Source of the DNA: G016756615 sp035556195
Lineage (GTDB): Bacteria > Pseudomonadota > Alphaproteobacteria > Rhizobiales > Rhizobiaceae
DNA: 64,000 nucleotides
Assembly: GCA_035556195.1 (NCBI GenBank)
Contig: DATMFK010000024.1
Location: forward strand, 124,001-188,000
Reading direction: 5' to 3'
A program made the position numbers and the translations under genes. Shown in pieces: positions 18,763 through 27,966 of this stretch (position 1 is the stretch's first letter; every line of letters starts with the position of its first letter). Under the pieces are notes generated by a model, which was not told the origin of the DNA, did not search any database, and saw nothing but the letters and a program-made list of their open reading frames with translations.

Positions 18763-19569
18763 TCAGGATGGGTGAATATTGTAGCCCGAGGCGGCGGCCA
18801 TGGGCAGGCGCGGCACTGCCGCGACTAGCGCCGCGGCCGCGGCCGACTGCGGAGCTCTCATCACGTCCCGCGCCGTTCCGGTCTCGACGATGCGGCCTTG
18901 GTCTATCACCGCGACCCGATGGGCGATAGCGCGGACGGCGCCGAGGTCGTGGGTGACGAAGAGATAGCCCGTGCCGTCGCGGTCCTGGATTCCGATGAGC
19001 AGGTTGAGGATTTGCCGGCGCGTGGCGACATCGAGCGCCGATACGGCTTCGTCGAGCACGATCAGCGATGGCCTGGAGGCTATCGCGCGGGCGATTGCCA
19101 CGCGCTGACGCTGTCCTCCGGAGATCTCGTGGATCGGGCGTGAAGCGAAGTCGTAGGGCAGGCCAACGCGGTCGAGGAGGGCGGCGATGGCGCGGGGCCG
19201 CTCGGCGCGATCGGCTATCCCATGGATGCGCAGCGGATCGGCGAGCACACGGGCGACAGTGGCGCGCGGGTTGAAGGCGGCATGCGGATCCTGGAACACC
19301 ATCTGGATCCGCGCGCGGGTGCGGCGCAGCGCGGCACCACGCAGCGCCAGCAGGTCCATCCCCTCGAAGCGCACGCTTCCGCCGTCGGGGTCCGTCAGGC
19401 GCAGCACGATCCGGGCGAGTGTCGACTTGCCGCTGCCCGACGGTCCGACCAGGGCAAGGGTTTCGCCCGGCCGGATCGACAGATCGACACCGGCAAGCGC
19501 ATCGATTGTCCGCCCGGCTCGGCGAAAGCTCTTGGTCAAGCCCCGGATGTCAAGCAGGGGGTCGTTCAT
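18763..19569 (-). CDS. Peptide/nickel ABC transporter ATP-binding protein (DppF-type)
   Basis: Second ATPase of a peptide-type importer, 268 residues. Walker A is GPSGSGKST, the Q-loop is MVFQDPHAAFNPRAT, the signature ISGGQRQR, and Walker B LIVLDEAVSALD; DEA in place of DEP is common in DppF-type subunits. The ATG at 19569 overlaps the preceding TGA (ATGA); the open extension to 19596 lies inside the upstream gene. The usual C-terminal oligopeptide cysteine cluster is missing and the protein ends soon after the H-loop region (RIVETGTARDVM). Last gene of the operon. Confidence 0.92.
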   Translation of the reverse strand: MNDPLLDIRGLTKSFRRAGRTIDALAGVDLSIRPGETLALVGPSGSGKSTLARIVLRLTDPDGGSVRFEGMDLLALRGAALRRTRARIQMVFQDPHAAFNPRATVARVLADPLRIHGIADRAERPRAIAALLDRVGLPYDFASRPIHEISGGQRQRVAIARAIASRPSLIVLDEAVSALDVATRRQILNLLIGIQDRDGTGYLFVTHDLGAVRAIAHRVAVIDQGRIVETGTARDVMRAPQSAAAAALVAAVPRLPMAAASGYNIHPS

Positions 19570-20351
19570 GGGCTTGCCTCCGGCGCGGTGCGCCAAGAGG
19601 TATCGGCATAAGTCTCGACCAACAGACGCGTATAAGGCGCGCTTGGCGCGGCGATGACAGCCTCGGTCGGCCCGGCCTCGACCAGGTGGCCGTTTCGCAA
19701 GACCAGGATGCGCCGGGCGAGTTGTGCCGCAAGGGCAATGTCGTGGGTTACAAAGAGGAGCGACATGCCCTCCGCCGTCACGATCTCGCGGATCAGCGAG
19801 ACAATGCCGGCTTGGATGACCGTGTCGAGCGCGCTCGTCGCTTCATCCGTGATCAGCAGTCTCGGTCCCGCCGCGATTGCCGCCGCGATCGCCACGCGCT
19901 GCTTCTGGCCTCCCGAGAGCTGGTGCGGGTAGGCTTTCAGGAGAGATGCGGGGTCGGGAAGGCTGACCCGCGCCAGCAATTGGGCGGCATGGGCGAATGC
20001 CTCGCGCCATCGCATTCCAAGATGGGCACGCGCGACTTCGGCGACCTGCTCGCCCACCGTGAGCACGGGATCGAGGCTCGCCGCGGGGTCCTGGAACACA
20101 AAGCCGATGTCCCTGCCCAGGACGGGGCCTTCCCTGAACAGAGGCCAGGAAATCCGACCGCGGATGTGCGCGTCGGGTGGAAGGAGGCCCGCGATCGCCC
20201 GAGCCAGCGTGCTCTTGCCCGATCCGCTCTCGCCGATGACCGCGACGCATTCACCCCCTTCGATGTCGAGATCGATGCCGGAAAGTGCCGTCACGTCGCG
20301 GTCATCGCGGCGATAGGCCACCTGCAGGCCCGATACGGAGAGAAGGGGCAT
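19566..20351 (-). CDS. Peptide/nickel ABC transporter ATP-binding protein (DppD-type)
   Basis: First ATPase of the importer, 261 residues. Walker A is GESGSGKST, the Q-loop is FVFQDPAASLDPVLT, the signature LSGGQKQR, and Walker B LLITDEATSALD, with the H-loop LLFVTHDIALAAQ. The frame is open far upstream, but ATG 20351 shares a base with the permease stop (TGATG) and begins the canonical MPLLSVSGLQVAYRR. Short for DppD (about 320), again lacking the C-terminal cysteine region, which places this pair with the NikD/NikE-size group. Confidence 0.92.
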   Translation of the reverse strand: MPLLSVSGLQVAYRRDDRDVTALSGIDLDIEGGECVAVIGESGSGKSTLARAIAGLLPPDAHIRGRISWPLFREGPVLGRDIGFVFQDPAASLDPVLTVGEQVAEVARAHLGMRWREAFAHAAQLLARVSLPDPASLLKAYPHQLSGGQKQRVAIAAAIAAGPRLLITDEATSALDTVIQAGIVSLIREIVTAEGMSLLFVTHDIALAAQLARRILVLRNGHLVEAGPTEAVIAAPSAPYTRLLVETYADTSWRTAPEASP

Positions 20352-21178
20352 CAGGCGTATCTCCGCTTCGCGGCCGACGCTTCGACAAGACCTTCCCCAA
20401 AAAGATAAACGCCAAGTACCGCCGTGACGAGGGCGAAGCCGGGGATGATGGACAGATAGGGCGCCGAGCGCAGAATCGTTCGGCCTTCCGCGATCATGCT
20501 GCCCCACGTCACCCTGTTGGGGTCGCCGAGCCCGAGGAACGAAAGGGCGGCCTCGGTGAGAATGGCGCCGGCCACGATCACCGAGGACAAGGCGAGCACC
20601 GGCGGCAGTGCATTGGGCAGGATTTCGCGAAAGGCGATCGTCAGGGGATGCATGCCGATAACGCGGCTCGCGGCGACATAGTCGCGCTCGCGGATCGACA
20701 GCACCTCGGCGCGGGCAATACGCGCCGGGCCGGGCCAGGCGCCAAGCGCGATCGCCGCCACCACGACACCAAGCGAAGGGCCGGCGACGCTGACAAAAGC
20801 GAGAGCCAGGAGGAAGCCAGGGACCGTCTGGAAAGCGTCCGTAATCCGCATGAGCAGTTCGTCGACGAGCCCACCGGCGAAACCGGCCAATGTGCCGATC
20901 ACCGCGCCGATCGTCATGGCAGCCGCCGCGGCGGCAAGGCTTACCGCCAGCGAGGTCCGGGAGCCGTGGACGACGCCCGCGAGCACATCCCGGCCGAGCC
21001 GGTCGGTGCCGAGGGGATGGGCCGCATCCTGGAACGGGCCGAGCAGGGCCGGCCCGGCGATCGACAGCGGGTCGGCGGGGAAGAGGAACGGAGCGGCGAA
21101 GGCGAGTGCCGCCAGGGCAAGAAGGATCAGTGTCCCCGCCAGACCCTCGGGCGTACGGATGAGCCGCGCGGAGATCAT
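20351..21178 (-). CDS. Peptide/nickel ABC transporter permease (DppC-type)
   Basis: Inner-membrane subunit, 275 residues. It has the DppC hallmark AHPLGTDRLGRDVLAGVVHG, membrane segments starting LAGTLILLALAALAFAAPFL, and the EAA loop YVAASRVIGMHPLTIAFREI, then EAALSFLGLGDPNRVTWGSM. ATG 21178 overlaps the stop of the upstream permease (ATGA). It pairs with the following DppB-type subunit. Confidence 0.93.
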   Translation of the reverse strand: MISARLIRTPEGLAGTLILLALAALAFAAPFLFPADPLSIAGPALLGPFQDAAHPLGTDRLGRDVLAGVVHGSRTSLAVSLAAAAAAMTIGAVIGTLAGFAGGLVDELLMRITDAFQTVPGFLLALAFVSVAGPSLGVVVAAIALGAWPGPARIARAEVLSIRERDYVAASRVIGMHPLTIAFREILPNALPPVLALSSVIVAGAILTEAALSFLGLGDPNRVTWGSMIAEGRTILRSAPYLSIIPGFALVTAVLGVYLFGEGLVEASAAKRRYA

Positions 21179-22161
21179 GGCGACGCCTCGTCGGCGCCGA
21201 CGCGCGGATCGAGAAGCGCATAGGCCATGTCGACTGCCAGGTTGACCACGATCACGAGCACCGCGCTGATCAGGATGATGCCGAGCAGAAGCGGGGCATC
21301 GCGGGAGGCCACGGCTTCCTGGGCGAGGCGCCCGATGCCGGGTACGGCGAATACGCTCTCGATCACCACGCTGCCGCCGAGCATCGATGCCGATTGCAGG
21401 CCGAGCATCGTGACGAGCGGCAGGAGAGCGTTGCGGGCCACGTGGCGCAGGACAAGCCGGCGACGCGAAATGCCGCGCGCCTTGGCGGCGGCGATGAAAT
21501 CCATCCGCCAGATCTCCGCCATTCCCGCCCGCATCATGCGCAGATAGAGAGCGAGATAGATGAAGCCGAGGGCTGCGACGGGAAGAACGAGATGCCGGGC
21601 GATATCCAAGGCGCGGTCGACCCCTGACTTGCCCGAAGCGATCGTCTCGATTCCCCCGATCGGCAGCCAACGGAGCTGGATCGAGAATATGACGATCAGC
21701 ACCATGCCGAGCCAGAAGCCCGGCACGGCATAGAGGGCGAGCGAAGCGAGGGAAAGCGTCCGGTCGCGCAAGGAGCCGGGACGAGCACCGGCGACAATGC
21801 CGAGAAGCGTGCCGAGGCCGAAGGAGAGCGCGGTTGCCGTGCCCATCAGGAGAAACGTGGTGGGCAACCGTTCGAGAATGAGATCGCGGATTGGGCGGGA
21901 GAAGCTGACGGACCAGCCGAGATCACCACGCATGAGCGCCCATAGGTAGGTCGCGAGACGTGTCGCCGGCGACTGATCGAGTCCCCATTGCCGACGCAGA
22001 TCCTCGATCAGCCCGGCATCGCCTCCGACAGAGACAGCATAGGCGTCGACGGCATCGCCGGGAGCCGCCTCGAGCAGGAGGAACGTGCCGGCGACGACGA
22101 TCAGCAGCACCGGGACCGCGCCGAACAGCCGGCGCCGCAGGAGGACGAGTGCGCGTTTCAC
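21175..22161 (-). CDS. Peptide/nickel ABC transporter permease (DppB-type)
   Basis: Inner-membrane subunit, 328 residues. Typical DppB features: RRRLFGAVPVLLIVVAGTFL at the start, RRQWGLDQSPATRLATYLWA, GDLGWSVSFSRPIRDLILER, and the EAA loop DFIAAAKARGISRRRLVLRH. The start is GTG 22161, which overlaps the binding-protein stop by four bases (GTGA); the ORF to 22257 would run into that gene and is rejected. Confidence 0.92.
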   Translation of the reverse strand: MKRALVLLRRRLFGAVPVLLIVVAGTFLLLEAAPGDAVDAYAVSVGGDAGLIEDLRRQWGLDQSPATRLATYLWALMRGDLGWSVSFSRPIRDLILERLPTTFLLMGTATALSFGLGTLLGIVAGARPGSLRDRTLSLASLALYAVPGFWLGMVLIVIFSIQLRWLPIGGIETIASGKSGVDRALDIARHLVLPVAALGFIYLALYLRMMRAGMAEIWRMDFIAAAKARGISRRRLVLRHVARNALLPLVTMLGLQSASMLGGSVVIESVFAVPGIGRLAQEAVASRDAPLLLGIILISAVLVIVVNLAVDMAYALLDPRVGADEASP

Positions 22162-23768
22162 GCTGCCAGCCAGGTGTCCGCCCAGTTCGAAACGGCCCAG
22201 CGGGGGTTGTTGGAGACGTTCTTCACGACGCTCCGGGCGACCGTCGTGAAGCCCCACTCGGCGACGTTGATGAGGGGAAGGTCCGCGGCGACCTTCACCT
22301 GGAATTGGCGATAAAGAGCAATGCGGGCTTCCGGATCGAGCGTTACCGCAGCTTCGGCGGTGATGCGGTCGAGTTCGGCATTGGCGTAGCCGCCCTGGTT
22401 GGAGAACGGGACACCTACCGGGATGCCGCTTTCCACAAGGATGGTCGTGGAGATCGCCGGGTCGCCGCGGAAGACTGGGGGAGCCACGGCCAGGTCGAAT
22501 GCGTGGTCCGTGTAAACCGCCTTCTGGTGCCCCGCGGCGTCGTTGTTGACGAGTTCGGCAGCGATGCCGATCTGCGCGAGCGCTTGGCGAAGATAGTCGC
22601 CGAACTGCTTGGTTTCGTTGAAGTAGGGAGCTGGCAGAAGCCTCAGCCTGAATCGCGTGCCGTCGGCGCCCCGCGGATAGCCGGCTTCATCGAGAAGGGA
22701 ATTCGCCCTGGCGACGTCGAAGGCATAGGTCGGCACGTCGGACGTGTAGAACTGCCTGTCGTTGCTCGGCACCGGGCCCGTCGACGCGGTCGCATAGCCG
22801 AGAAAGATGGTCTTGACGACGAAGTCCTTGTCTATGGCATGGGCGATCGCCTGTCTCACCCTGAGATCGGCAAGTTCCTTTCGGCGGTGATTGATCTCGA
22901 CGACCAGTTGGTAGGTCAGCGCTTCATAGCCCTGCGTGACGACATCGATGCCCGGTACTTTGGCGATGCGCTGGAGATCGGCAAGCGGCACGGCCGAGAA
23001 GGCCGCCAGGTGGATCTCTTCCGCCTCGAGCGCGCCGGCCGCGGCAGCGCGGTCCGGCAGGACCCTGTAGATGATCTCGTCGAGATAGGGCTCCCCCGCT
23101 TGCCAATAATCGGCGTGTCGCGCGAGCCGATAGTATTCGCCAGGCTTGTGCTCGGCAAACCTGTAAGGTCCCGTGCCGATCGGAGCGAGGTTGGCCGGGT
23201 TGTCTGCTATGTCGGTGCCTTCGTAGACATGCTTCGGCGCGACGCTGGTGAGCGCCGGCAACGCGTTCCTGATGAGCTGGAACGGTGTCGGCCTTGCGAA
23301 GCGGAAGATGGCGCTGTGCTCGTCGGGAGTCTCCACCGTCTCCAGGTCCTTGAACACGACGCGGCCGAAATTCTGCAAGGGCTTCCAGAGGTTGAGCGCC
23401 GAGAAGGCAACGTCGGCCGAGGTGAAGGGCTTGCCATCGTGCCATTTCACCCCGGTGCGAAGCTTGAAGCTTGCCGAGCGGCCGTCGGGCGCTCCCTCCC
23501 ATCCCGTGGCCAGGCGTGGCGAGAGGCCGTCCTTGCCGTCGAAGGATGCTTCGGCCAACGGCTCGACCACCTTGCTGGAGACGAAGAACACGCCGTTCGA
23601 TGCGACGATCGCCGGATTGAGGTTGCGCGGCTCGGAATCGGCGGCAACGATCAGGCGGCCGCCTCGTTGCGGCTCTTCGGCCAATGCGATCCTCGGCAGG
23701 ACCGCCGAGGTCAGAAGTGCCGTGCCGCCCTGGAGCAGCACTCGTCGCGAAACACCCCTCGAGATCAT
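22158..23768 (-). CDS. Peptide-type ABC transporter substrate-binding protein, Tat signal
   Basis: Periplasmic receptor of the SBP_bac_5 family, 536 residues. The start at ATG 23768 has GGAG nine bases upstream; ATG 23783 and the open extension to 23840 lack one. The N-terminus SRRVLLQGGTALLTSAVLP looks like a twin-arginine signal ending before EEPQRGGRLIVAAD. Family segments: FKLRTGVKWHDGKPFTSADV, APIGTGPYRF, RVRQAIAHAIDKDF. First gene of a five-gene operon in which each junction overlaps. The ligand is unknown; peptides, opines or metal chelates are possible. Confidence 0.9.
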   Translation of the reverse strand: MISRGVSRRVLLQGGTALLTSAVLPRIALAEEPQRGGRLIVAADSEPRNLNPAIVASNGVFFVSSKVVEPLAEASFDGKDGLSPRLATGWEGAPDGRSASFKLRTGVKWHDGKPFTSADVAFSALNLWKPLQNFGRVVFKDLETVETPDEHSAIFRFARPTPFQLIRNALPALTSVAPKHVYEGTDIADNPANLAPIGTGPYRFAEHKPGEYYRLARHADYWQAGEPYLDEIIYRVLPDRAAAAGALEAEEIHLAAFSAVPLADLQRIAKVPGIDVVTQGYEALTYQLVVEINHRRKELADLRVRQAIAHAIDKDFVVKTIFLGYATASTGPVPSNDRQFYTSDVPTYAFDVARANSLLDEAGYPRGADGTRFRLRLLPAPYFNETKQFGDYLRQALAQIGIAAELVNNDAAGHQKAVYTDHAFDLAVAPPVFRGDPAISTTILVESGIPVGVPFSNQGGYANAELDRITAEAAVTLDPEARIALYRQFQVKVAADLPLINVAEWGFTTVARSVVKNVSNNPRWAVSNWADTWLAA

Positions 23769-24088
23769 TCTCGCTATCTCCATGGCGGACCACGCTAGGT
23801 TTCGGTTACCGCTCGAGCCAAGCATAACATTCCCGGGCAAGCCGAAACGGCGAAAATCATTGCCACTTCACATGGCGTCGTTGCAACGCCCGGAATTAGG
23901 CCACAGCCGGCCGGCCGCTGCGTCTGGGCGGGCAGAAGGAGCCACGCCGATCGAGCTGCAGAACACATAATCCGCAAGAGGAAGGGTTGACGGAACGATT
24001 TTGCGTCCAAGGTTTCGACAATGGAACGGCCGTAGCATCGGTTTCTCTATCGCTTCGATAGAGTATGGCGAAATCCACGGAGGCAGAC
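23769..24088. other. Intergenic region between divergent importer operons
   Basis: 320 bases. TTGACG at 23987 could be a -35 for the sulfate operon, but no matching -10 is clear. The only strong structure is the dyad at 24045-24063. No ORF is supported. Confidence 0.5.
24045..24063 (+). promoter_or_regulatory. Perfect dyad upstream of the sulfate operon
   Basis: CTCTATCG, CTT, CGATAGAG: perfect 8-base arms with a 3-base loop, ending 25 bases before the sbp start codon. It may be a repressor operator or an RNA hairpin in the leader close to the ribosome-binding site. Confidence 0.45.
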
Positions 24089-25117
24089 ATGATCCACTAC
24101 CGCTCGCGGACGCTCTTCGCCGGTCTCCTAGCCGGCGCGCTTCAGTTAGGGAGTTTGGGGTACGCCGTCGCAGATACGACGTTGCTCAACGTCTCCTACG
24201 ACCCCACGCGCGAACTCTACAAGGAGTTCAACGAGGCCTTCGCCAAGAAATGGAAGGCCGACACGGGCGAGACCGTGACGATCCGGACCTCGCATGGCGG
24301 GTCGGGCAAGCAGGCGCGCGCCGTGATCGATGGCCTCGACGCCGATGTCGTCACGTTGGCGCTGGAAAGCGACATCAACGCCATAGTCGACAACGCCAAG
24401 AAGATCGCGCCGGACTGGCGCGGCAAGCTGCCCAACAACTCCTCGCCCTATACCTCGACGATCATTTTCCTCGTGCGGAAAGGCAATCCGAAGGGCATCG
24501 CCGATTGGGGCGACCTCGTAAAGGAGGGCGTGCAGGTGATCACGCCGAATCCGAAGACCTCGGGCGGCGCTCGATGGAACTATCTTGCGGCGTGGTCCTG
24601 GGCCAACACGCAGTTCGGCGGCGACGAAACCAAGATTCGGGAGTATATGGCCAATCTTTTCGCGCATGTCCCCGTCTTGGACACGGGGGCACGCGGATCG
24701 ACTGTCACTTTCGCCGAGCGCGGGTTGGGCGATGTGTTGCTGGCCTGGGAGAACGAGGCCTATCTGGCGCTTGACGAGTTCGGCGCCGAGAAGTTCGACA
24801 TCGTGATCCCACCGACCTCCATCCTGGCAGAGCCGCCCGTGGCCATCGTCGACGGCAATGTCGATGCCAAAGGCACTCGCAAGGTGGCGCAGGCCTATCT
24901 CGAATATCTTTATTCGGAAGAGGGGCAGCGGCTGGCCGCGAAGCATCACTATCGCCCATCCAAGCCGGAACTGGTACCGGCCGAGGAACTGCAGAAGCTC
25001 CCCGAGATCAAGCTGGTGTCCATCGACGATCCGATCTTCGGGGGGTGGAAAAAAGCGCAGCCCTTCCATTTCGGTGAGGGTGGCGTATTCGACCAGATAT
25101 ACAAGCCGGCAAGGTAA
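24089..25117 (+). CDS. sbp: Sulfate-binding periplasmic protein
   Basis: Receptor of the sulfate/thiosulfate importer, 342 residues. ATG 24089 has GGAGG at the right distance; GTG/ATG codons from 24065 do not. A Sec signal peptide runs to about residue 28 (LGSLGYAVA before DTTLLNVSYDPTRELYKEFN, the Sbp/CysP signature). Other marks: RTSHGGSGKQARAVIDGLDA, ITPNPKTSGGARWNYLAAWS, and the C-terminal FHFGEGGVFDQIY. First gene of sbp-cysT-cysW-cysA. Whether it binds sulfate, thiosulfate or both cannot be read here. Confidence 0.95.
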   Translation: MIHYRSRTLFAGLLAGALQLGSLGYAVADTTLLNVSYDPTRELYKEFNEAFAKKWKADTGETVTIRTSHGGSGKQARAVIDGLDADVVTLALESDINAIVDNAKKIAPDWRGKLPNNSSPYTSTIIFLVRKGNPKGIADWGDLVKEGVQVITPNPKTSGGARWNYLAAWSWANTQFGGDETKIREYMANLFAHVPVLDTGARGSTVTFAERGLGDVLLAWENEAYLALDEFGAEKFDIVIPPTSILAEPPVAIVDGNVDAKGTRKVAQAYLEYLYSEEGQRLAAKHHYRPSKPELVPAEELQKLPEIKLVSIDDPIFGGWKKAQPFHFGEGGVFDQIYKPAR

Positions 25118-25129
25118 GTAAGTACATAG

Positions 25130-25981
25130 ATGACCACGGCACCCGCTGCGGCGGGGAGGCGGTTCAGAACGCCGAGCGTGATCCCGGGTTTCGGGTTGAC
25201 GCTCGGCTTCTCGCTTGCCTACCTCGCTCTCATCATCCTGATCCCGCTTTCCGGTCTCGCGTGGCGATCGGCCTCGCTCGGCTGGGCGGAACTCTGGTCG
25301 ATCGCGACGGGCGAACGCACGATGGCGGCCTTGAAGATCAGCTTCGGCGCCTCGCTCATCGCGGCGGCCGTCAATGTGGTGTTCGGAACAATCGTCGCCT
25401 GGGTGCTGGTCCGGTACGAATTCCCCGGCCGTCGGGTCGTCGACGCCATGGTGGACCTGCCTTTCGCACTTCCGACCGCCGTTGCCGGCATCGCGCTCAC
25501 GTCCCTCTACGCTCCCAACGGGTGGATCGGCAGCCTGCTCGATCCGCTCGGCATAAAGGTCGCCTATACCCCGCTCGGGATCGTGATTGCCCTGATCTTC
25601 ATAGGCCTGCCTTTCGTGGTGCGCACCGTCCAGCCGGTCATGGAAGAGATCGACACGGAAGTCGAAGAAGCCGCCGCCACGCTCGGTGCAAACAGGTTCC
25701 AGACGATAACGCGCGTGCTCGCACCGGGCCTGGCGCCGGCCGTCGTCACCGGATTCGCCCTGGCCTTCGCGCGGGCGGTCGGGGAATACGGCTCCGTCAT
25801 CTTCATTGCCGGCAATCTGCCTTACGTGTCCGAGATCGCGCCATTGCTCATCGTCATCAGGCTTGAAGAATACGACTATGCCGGCGCGACCGCAGTGGCC
25901 GCAATCATGCTGATCATTGCCTTCGTCATGCTTCTCGTCATCAACCTTCTCCAATCCTGGAGCCGCCGGCGCTATGGCTGA
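25130..25981 (+). CDS. cysT: Sulfate ABC transporter permease CysT
   Basis: Inner-membrane subunit of the sulfate importer, 283 residues with six hydrophobic segments. Marks: PGFGLTLGFSLAYLALIILI, LVRYEFPGRRVVDAMVDLPF, PTAVAGIALTSLYAPNGWIG, and the EAA loop EEAAATLGANRFQTITRVLA. It starts 12 bases after sbp; its last codons overlap the start of cysW by eight bases. Confidence 0.95.
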   Translation: MTTAPAAAGRRFRTPSVIPGFGLTLGFSLAYLALIILIPLSGLAWRSASLGWAELWSIATGERTMAALKISFGASLIAAAVNVVFGTIVAWVLVRYEFPGRRVVDAMVDLPFALPTAVAGIALTSLYAPNGWIGSLLDPLGIKVAYTPLGIVIALIFIGLPFVVRTVQPVMEEIDTEVEEAAATLGANRFQTITRVLAPGLAPAVVTGFALAFARAVGEYGSVIFIAGNLPYVSEIAPLLIVIRLEEYDYAGATAVAAIMLIIAFVMLLVINLLQSWSRRRYG

Positions 25982-26858
25982 CTTTCGGGGTTACTATGAC
26001 AATCCTCAAGCGTCCGGGGCGGCCTCGCCCATCACCGAGGGACGCGCCGCGCGGCTGGCGTTGATGCTTACGGCTTTCGCGTTCCTCGGCATCTTCCTCC
26101 TCCTGCCCCTCATCGTCGTTTTCAGCGAGGCCTTCTCCAAAGGCACGGAAACCTATTTTTCTGCTCTGACCGATAGCGACACCTTATCCGCAATCCGCCT
26201 GACGCTTCTGGTGGCAGCGATCTCGGTACCGCTCAACATGGCGTTCGGCGTAGCCGCCGCCTGGGCGATCGCCAAGTTCGAATTCAAGGGCAAGGCCTTC
26301 CTGATCACATTGATCGACCTGCCGTTCTCCGTGTCTCCCGTGATCTCGGGCCTGGTCTATGTCCTTCTCTTCGGCGCCGGCAGCCTGCTCGGACCTTGGC
26401 TGAAAGCGCACGGCATCGAGATATTGTTCGCGGTCCCCGGTATCGTGCTCGCCACTATCTTCGTCACTTTTCCCTTCGTCGCGCGCGAGTTGATCCCGCT
26501 GATGCAGGAGCAGGGGACGGGCGATGAGGAGGCGGCGCTGTCGCTCGGCGCCACTGGTTGGCAGACCTTCTGGTATGTGACCCTGCCGAACGTCAAATGG
26601 GGCCTGCTCTACGGCGTGCTGTTGTGCAATGCGCGCGCCATGGGCGAATTCGGGGCCGTCTCGGTCGTTTCCGGCCACATACGCGGTCTCACCAACACGA
26701 TGCCGCTTCATGTCGAGATACTCTACAATGAGTATAATGCGGCGGGCGCCTTCGCCGTCGCTTCGCTGCTTGCCGGTCTAGCGCTGGTCACGCTCGTCCT
26801 GAAGACGCTGCTTGAGATGCGCTACGGCCATGCCATCGCCGCCAGCCGCGGCCACTGA
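25974..26858 (+). CDS. cysW: Sulfate ABC transporter permease CysW
   Basis: Second membrane subunit, 294 residues. The start at ATG 25974 overlaps the end of cysT; the open extension back to 25917 lies inside cysT and is not used. Marks: FLLLPLIVVFSEAFSKGTET, IDLPFSVSPVISGLVYVLLF, EAA loop EEAALSLGATGWQTFWYVTL, and the terminal GHIRGLTNTMPLHVEILYNE that is typical of CysW. Confidence 0.95.
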   Translation: MADFRGYYDNPQASGAASPITEGRAARLALMLTAFAFLGIFLLLPLIVVFSEAFSKGTETYFSALTDSDTLSAIRLTLLVAAISVPLNMAFGVAAAWAIAKFEFKGKAFLITLIDLPFSVSPVISGLVYVLLFGAGSLLGPWLKAHGIEILFAVPGIVLATIFVTFPFVARELIPLMQEQGTGDEEAALSLGATGWQTFWYVTLPNVKWGLLYGVLLCNARAMGEFGAVSVVSGHIRGLTNTMPLHVEILYNEYNAAGAFAVASLLAGLALVTLVLKTLLEMRYGHAIAASRGH

Positions 26859-26875
26859 AGAGGAAATTCCATCGC

Positions 26876-27922
26876 ATGGAAGTACGCGTCGTCAATGTGC
26901 GAAAGGAGTTTGGCCGCTTCGCGGCGCTCCATGACGTGTCGCTCGACATACGTTCGGGCGAGCTCATCGCTTTGCTGGGGCCATCCGGTTCCGGCAAGAC
27001 GACATTACTGCGTTTGGTCGCCGGGCTCGAACGGCCGACCAGCGGAGCGATCTTCTTCGGCGAGGAGGACGCCTCACACAAGACCGTCCAGGAACGCAAT
27101 GTCGGATTCGTCTTCCAGCACTACGCGCTGTTCCGCCATATGACGGTGCTGGAGAATATCGGCTTCGGCCTGAAGGTGCGGAAAAAAGGGCGCCCAACCG
27201 ACGCGGAGATTCGTAGACGCGCTTCGGAACTGCTCGACCTCGTCCAGCTTTCCGGGCTGGAACAACGGTACCCGGCCCAGCTTTCCGGGGGGCAACGTCA
27301 ACGCGTGGCGCTTGCGAGGGCACTTGCCATCCAGCCGAAGGTCCTGCTCCTGGACGAGCCGTTCGGCGCACTCGACGCCCAGGTGCGGCGCGAGCTCCGC
27401 CGCTGGCTGCGCGAACTTCACGACCGCACGGGACACACGACTGTCTTCGTGACCCACGACCAGGAGGAAGCGCTCGAATTGGCCGACCGCGTCGTGGTGA
27501 TGAGCCAGGGCGCCATCGAGCAGGTCGGCACGTCCGACGAGGTCTACGATACGCCCAATTCGCCTTTCGTCTACGGGTTCATCGGAGATTCCAGCTCGCT
27601 GCCGGTCAAAGTCGAAGGCGGCGAGATATGGATCGCGGATCGCCCGCTCGGTCTCGCTGAGCCGGACCTGCCGGCCGGCGAGGCATTGCTCTTTTTCCGC
27701 CCGCACGACATCGAACTCGTCGAGGGCTGCAGCGGCTGCATTGCCGGCACCGTCGCCACCAGCCACCGTTTTGCCGCGACGCGGCGGGTCGAGTTGGAGG
27801 TCGGCGGCGCGAGGCAGCGTGTCGAAATCGAACTGCCGGTCGATCATCCAGCCGCGCAGAGGAGCCGCATCGCCTTTCGGCCGAAGAAGTGGAAACTGTT
27901 TCCGGTCGCGCCGGAGGGTTAG
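26876..27922 (+). CDS. cysA: Sulfate/thiosulfate ABC transporter ATP-binding protein CysA
   Basis: ATPase of the sulfate importer, 348 residues. Walker A G35-PSGSGKT-T43, Q-loop FVFQHYALFRHMTVLENIGF, signature LSGGQRQR, Walker B VLLLDEPFGALD, and H-loop TTVFVTHDQEEALELADRVV. The C-terminal TOBE-like domain has FFRPHDIELVEG and RFAATRRVELEVGG, as in CysA. Last gene of the operon; convergent with paoC 44 bases away, with no clear terminator hairpin between. Confidence 0.96.
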   Translation: MEVRVVNVRKEFGRFAALHDVSLDIRSGELIALLGPSGSGKTTLLRLVAGLERPTSGAIFFGEEDASHKTVQERNVGFVFQHYALFRHMTVLENIGFGLKVRKKGRPTDAEIRRRASELLDLVQLSGLEQRYPAQLSGGQRQRVALARALAIQPKVLLLDEPFGALDAQVRRELRRWLRELHDRTGHTTVFVTHDQEEALELADRVVVMSQGAIEQVGTSDEVYDTPNSPFVYGFIGDSSSLPVKVEGGEIWIADRPLGLAEPDLPAGEALLFFRPHDIELVEGCSGCIAGTVATSHRFAATRRVELEVGGARQRVEIELPVDHPAAQRSRIAFRPKKWKLFPVAPEG

Positions 27923-27966
27923 CAGGATCTCCTGCAAGAAGGGGCGACGCTGACGCCGGCAGCTCG

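Noticed and set aside
18476..18775. 99-codon ORF between the AsnC and ABC genes
   Set aside because: It overlaps a palindromic repeat, is Arg/Pro-rich and has no ribosome-binding site.
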